A stretch of 10,313 nt of DNA from Arenicella sp. (GTDB taxonomy: Bacteria; Pseudomonadota; Gammaproteobacteria; Arenicellales; Arenicellaceae), in contig JAHHOC010000203.1 of the NCBI GenBank assembly GCA_018677115.1, forward strand, positions 1 to 10,313, read 5' to 3'. Both the position numbers and the translations under genes were made by a program. The notes under the pieces were generated by a model. The model was not told the origin of the DNA, did not search any database, and saw only the letters and a program-made list of their open reading frames with translations. Numbering within the stretch: the first letter of the stretch is position 1; every line of letters starts with the position of its first letter. Shown one piece after another: positions 8,757-10,313 of this stretch.

Positions 8757-9605
8757 CTATTTTATAGCTTTTTCCAAGTCCCTGACCAACGAATTCATAT
8801 CTACATGAGCAACAATATTGCCCCCCATCCATATCTCCACCGAATACACTGCCTGTGCCACCAACATCTGTAATCCATTGACAATTGATGCCCCCTGTTT
8901 TTCTGCAGACCTGAGAAACGCCGTCTTCAGGGGATGATAAATTAAGTCAAACGCCAGCATATTGCTGCTGAATATTTCTTCTTTTATCGGCGACGTACGG
9001 GTATTCGGAAACATTCCAACCGAGGTAGTGTTGATAACGCAATCAATGTCTTTAGCCCGTGTGGCCAGCTCTTGCTCGTCCACTATATCTACCCTGACAG
9101 CTTCATTGACTTTGTGAATAGTCTGTTTCAATCGCTCGGCATGATCCGCGGTACGGTTCATAATTGAGACGATTTTTGCCTCGCCCTCAGCTAACACAGC
9201 CCCTACCGCCTGCGCACTGCCCCCTGCGCCGAGGATAGCAAATTCACTACCCCCGATACTGACATTATTTTGTCGCAGTGAATAAGCAAAACCGAGTAAA
9301 TCAGTGTTGTAACCAGTCAGTTTATTGCCATTGCGGTTTACGCAATTCACCGCGTTAATCAATTTGGCTTTGGTGTCAACTTCATCAAGCAATGGGATTA
9401 CTGCTGCCTTATGCGGAATAGTGACATTCACCCCGTCGAAGCCGCCGACACGGAAACCGGTAAAAAAGGCTTTAAGGCGTTCTTCCGGAAGCGCTACCGT
9501 ACGATAGCTGGCGTCATCAATTTCCAACTGGCGATAGATTGCTTTGTGCAGCAGCGGACTTAAGCTATGTTCAAGCGGCTCACCCAATAAAGCAAATCGT
9601 TTCAA
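8757..9605 (-). CDS. aroE: Shikimate dehydrogenase (NADP+)
   Basis: This cytoplasmic enzyme performs step 4 of the shikimate pathway, NADPH-dependent reduction of 3-dehydroshikimate to shikimate. At 282 residues it has normal length. The N-terminal substrate domain has GEPLEHSLSP (S14 and S16 bind the carboxylate), NVTIPHK (N60, T62 and catalytic K66), NAVNCV (N87) and GYNTDLLGF (catalytic D102). The nucleotide domain has the glycine-rich loop GAGGSAQAV (126-134) and NRT at 150-152, which is typical of NADP specificity. The C-terminal GLQMLVAQA motif closes the substrate pocket. This points to biosynthetic AroE rather than the quinate/shikimate dehydrogenase YdiB, although that split is inferred. 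The start codon is TTG: no ATG or GTG occurs in frame between it and the upstream in-frame stop, and residues 1-10 (MKRFALLGEP) match the family start. It follows aroG by 92 bases and precedes aroB by 43. Confidence 0.96.
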   Translation of the reverse strand: MKRFALLGEPLEHSLSPLLHKAIYRQLEIDDASYRTVALPEERLKAFFTGFRVGGFDGVNVTIPHKAAVIPLLDEVDTKAKLINAVNCVNRNGNKLTGYNTDLLGFAYSLRQNNVSIGGSEFAILGAGGSAQAVGAVLAEGEAKIVSIMNRTADHAERLKQTIHKVNEAVRVDIVDEQELATRAKDIDCVINTTSVGMFPNTRTSPIKEEIFSSNMLAFDLIYHPLKTAFLRSAEKQGASIVNGLQMLVAQAVYSVEIWMGGNIVAHVDMNSLVRDLEKAIK

Positions 9606-9607
9606 AA

Positions 9608-9616
9608 CACCTACCC
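9608..9616 (-). promoter_or_regulatory. Ribosome binding site supporting the TTG start of aroE
   Basis: On the coding strand GGGTAGGTG ends two bases before the TTG. Its GGGTAGG part (9610-9616) gives a short but usable spacing of 4 bases. Together with the absence of other in-frame starts it fixes the aroE start at 9605. Confidence 0.5.
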
Positions 9617-9697
9617 GTGCTGATTTCTAATGTGCGTATTCCAACTCTGGCACCGAATGTGCAAAGTCATATCAATTCCTTACAGGCCCCGGAACCT

Positions 9698-10313
9698 CTA
9701 TGCAGCGAGAGCTGATCGTCTTGATCGTACCGCATTTGCCAATCCACGGCAAAGTTCTTCCGTTTCGCCCCATCCGATACAGCCGTCAGTAATGCTCTGT
9801 CCATAAGTTAGAGGCACGCCTTCGATGACTTTTTGGTTTCCCTCAATAAGGTGCGACTCGATCATTACCCCAAAAATCCGCGATTCACCGTCCTCGATCT
9901 GCCGACAGACATCATCGCATGCCTCCTTCTGCCGCGAAGGCGTCTTGTAACTATTTGCGTGACTGAAATCAATCATGATGTTGGAACGCAAGCCGGCCTC
10001 ATTCAACATGTCTGCAGAGATCTGTACATCCTCAGCATAATAGTTAGGTTTGTCGGCACCGCCGCGCAATATAATGTGACAATATTCATTGCCTGTACTG
10101 TTAAAAATAGCGGTTCTGCCTTCCTTGGTAACGGACAGGAAATGATGCGGATCGCTGGCAGCGCCTATGGCATCCACGGCAATGCGCAAATTACCATTGG
10201 TACCATTTTTAAAGCCTACCGGGCAGGATAGGCCCGAGGCCAACTCCCGATGACACTGACTTTCTGTTGTGCGGGCACCTATTGCACCCCAGGCAACCAC
10301 ATCGCCCGTGTAC
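9698..10313 (-). CDS. 3-deoxy-7-phosphoheptulonate (DAHP) synthase, class I AroG/AroF/AroH type, C-terminal part (5' end outside window)
   Basis: This enzyme catalyses the committed first step of aromatic biosynthesis, condensing PEP with erythrose 4-phosphate to DAHP. The frame is open through the right edge (residues YTGD precede VVAWGAIG), so the GTG at 10300 is an internal valine. About 205 codons are present out of roughly 350. PEP- and sugar-phosphate-binding strings are GARTTESQ, CPVGFKNGTNG, SVTKEGRTAIF and HIILRGG. Three of the four expected metal ligands are visible: His in DFSHANS, Glu in MIESHLIEGNQ and Asp in SITDGCIGW; the fourth, a cysteine, would lie off the edge. Sequence clearly follows the E. 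coli AroFGH class, not the plant-like class II. The residues that decide Phe, Tyr or Trp feedback are mostly in the missing half, so the isozyme cannot be named. It is upstream of aroE, so it may lead the cluster. Confidence 0.95.
   Translation of the reverse strand, partial: YTGDVVAWGAIGARTTESQCHRELASGLSCPVGFKNGTNGNLRIAVDAIGAASDPHHFLSVTKEGRTAIFNSTGNEYCHIILRGGADKPNYYAEDVQISADMLNEAGLRSNIMIDFSHANSYKTPSRQKEACDDVCRQIEDGESRIFGVMIESHLIEGNQKVIEGVPLTYGQSITDGCIGWGETEELCRGLANAVRSRRSALAA

Noticed and set aside
9606..9697. Possible promoter or terminator between the DAHP synthase gene and aroE
   Set aside because: TTGCAC-17-GAATAC on the - strand is a poor -10 match, and the only hairpin (GCAC/GTGC) has a 4-bp stem without a T tract; two short GCACATT copies are probably chance.
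9833..10231. 132-codon open frame on the + strand opposite the DAHP synthase gene
   Set aside because: The opposite strand encodes conserved metal- and substrate-binding motifs of DAHP synthase, so this is a shadow.

Overview
The window is chromosomal DNA of a bacterium, most likely a gammaproteobacterium. The 2-oxoglutarate dehydrogenase subunits, the AlgC-type phosphohexomutase and the AroG-type DAHP synthase all resemble gammaproteobacterial homologues recalled from memory. Base composition is moderate. Coding density is very high. There are no mobile elements, tRNA or rRNA genes, CRISPR arrays or phage genes. The genus cannot be named from this sequence.

Layout: bases 1-3841 (+ strand) hold the 3' part of sucA, then sucB and lpd. 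These are E1, E2 and E3 of the 2-oxoglutarate dehydrogenase complex of the TCA cycle. A 99-base gap follows, with three perfect 6-bp inverted repeats and a possible -10 box. Next come a phosphomannomutase/phosphoglucomutase (3941-5314) and, 14 bases later, a ClC-family chloride transport protein with a CBS-like tail (5329-7104). The + strand genes end 15 bases from the end of a convergent - strand cluster.

The - strand cluster, read from the right edge, is a DAHP synthase (5' end beyond the window), aroE, aroB and aroQ. These enzymes catalyse steps 1, 4, 2 and 3 of the shikimate pathway. Together they convert erythrose 4-phosphate and PEP to shikimate, and their spacing (92, 43 and 13 bases) suggests one transcript.

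Most of the window is conserved central metabolism, and I see no clearly new multi-gene system. The points worth a second look are: a ClC protein that keeps the gating glutamate but has valine at the internal proton-glutamate position and lacks the usual serine-proline anion motif; an AroB with an N-terminal tail made from an 18-bp tandem repeat; the compact clustering of four shikimate enzymes; and a possibly structured leader between lpd and the phosphohexomutase gene.
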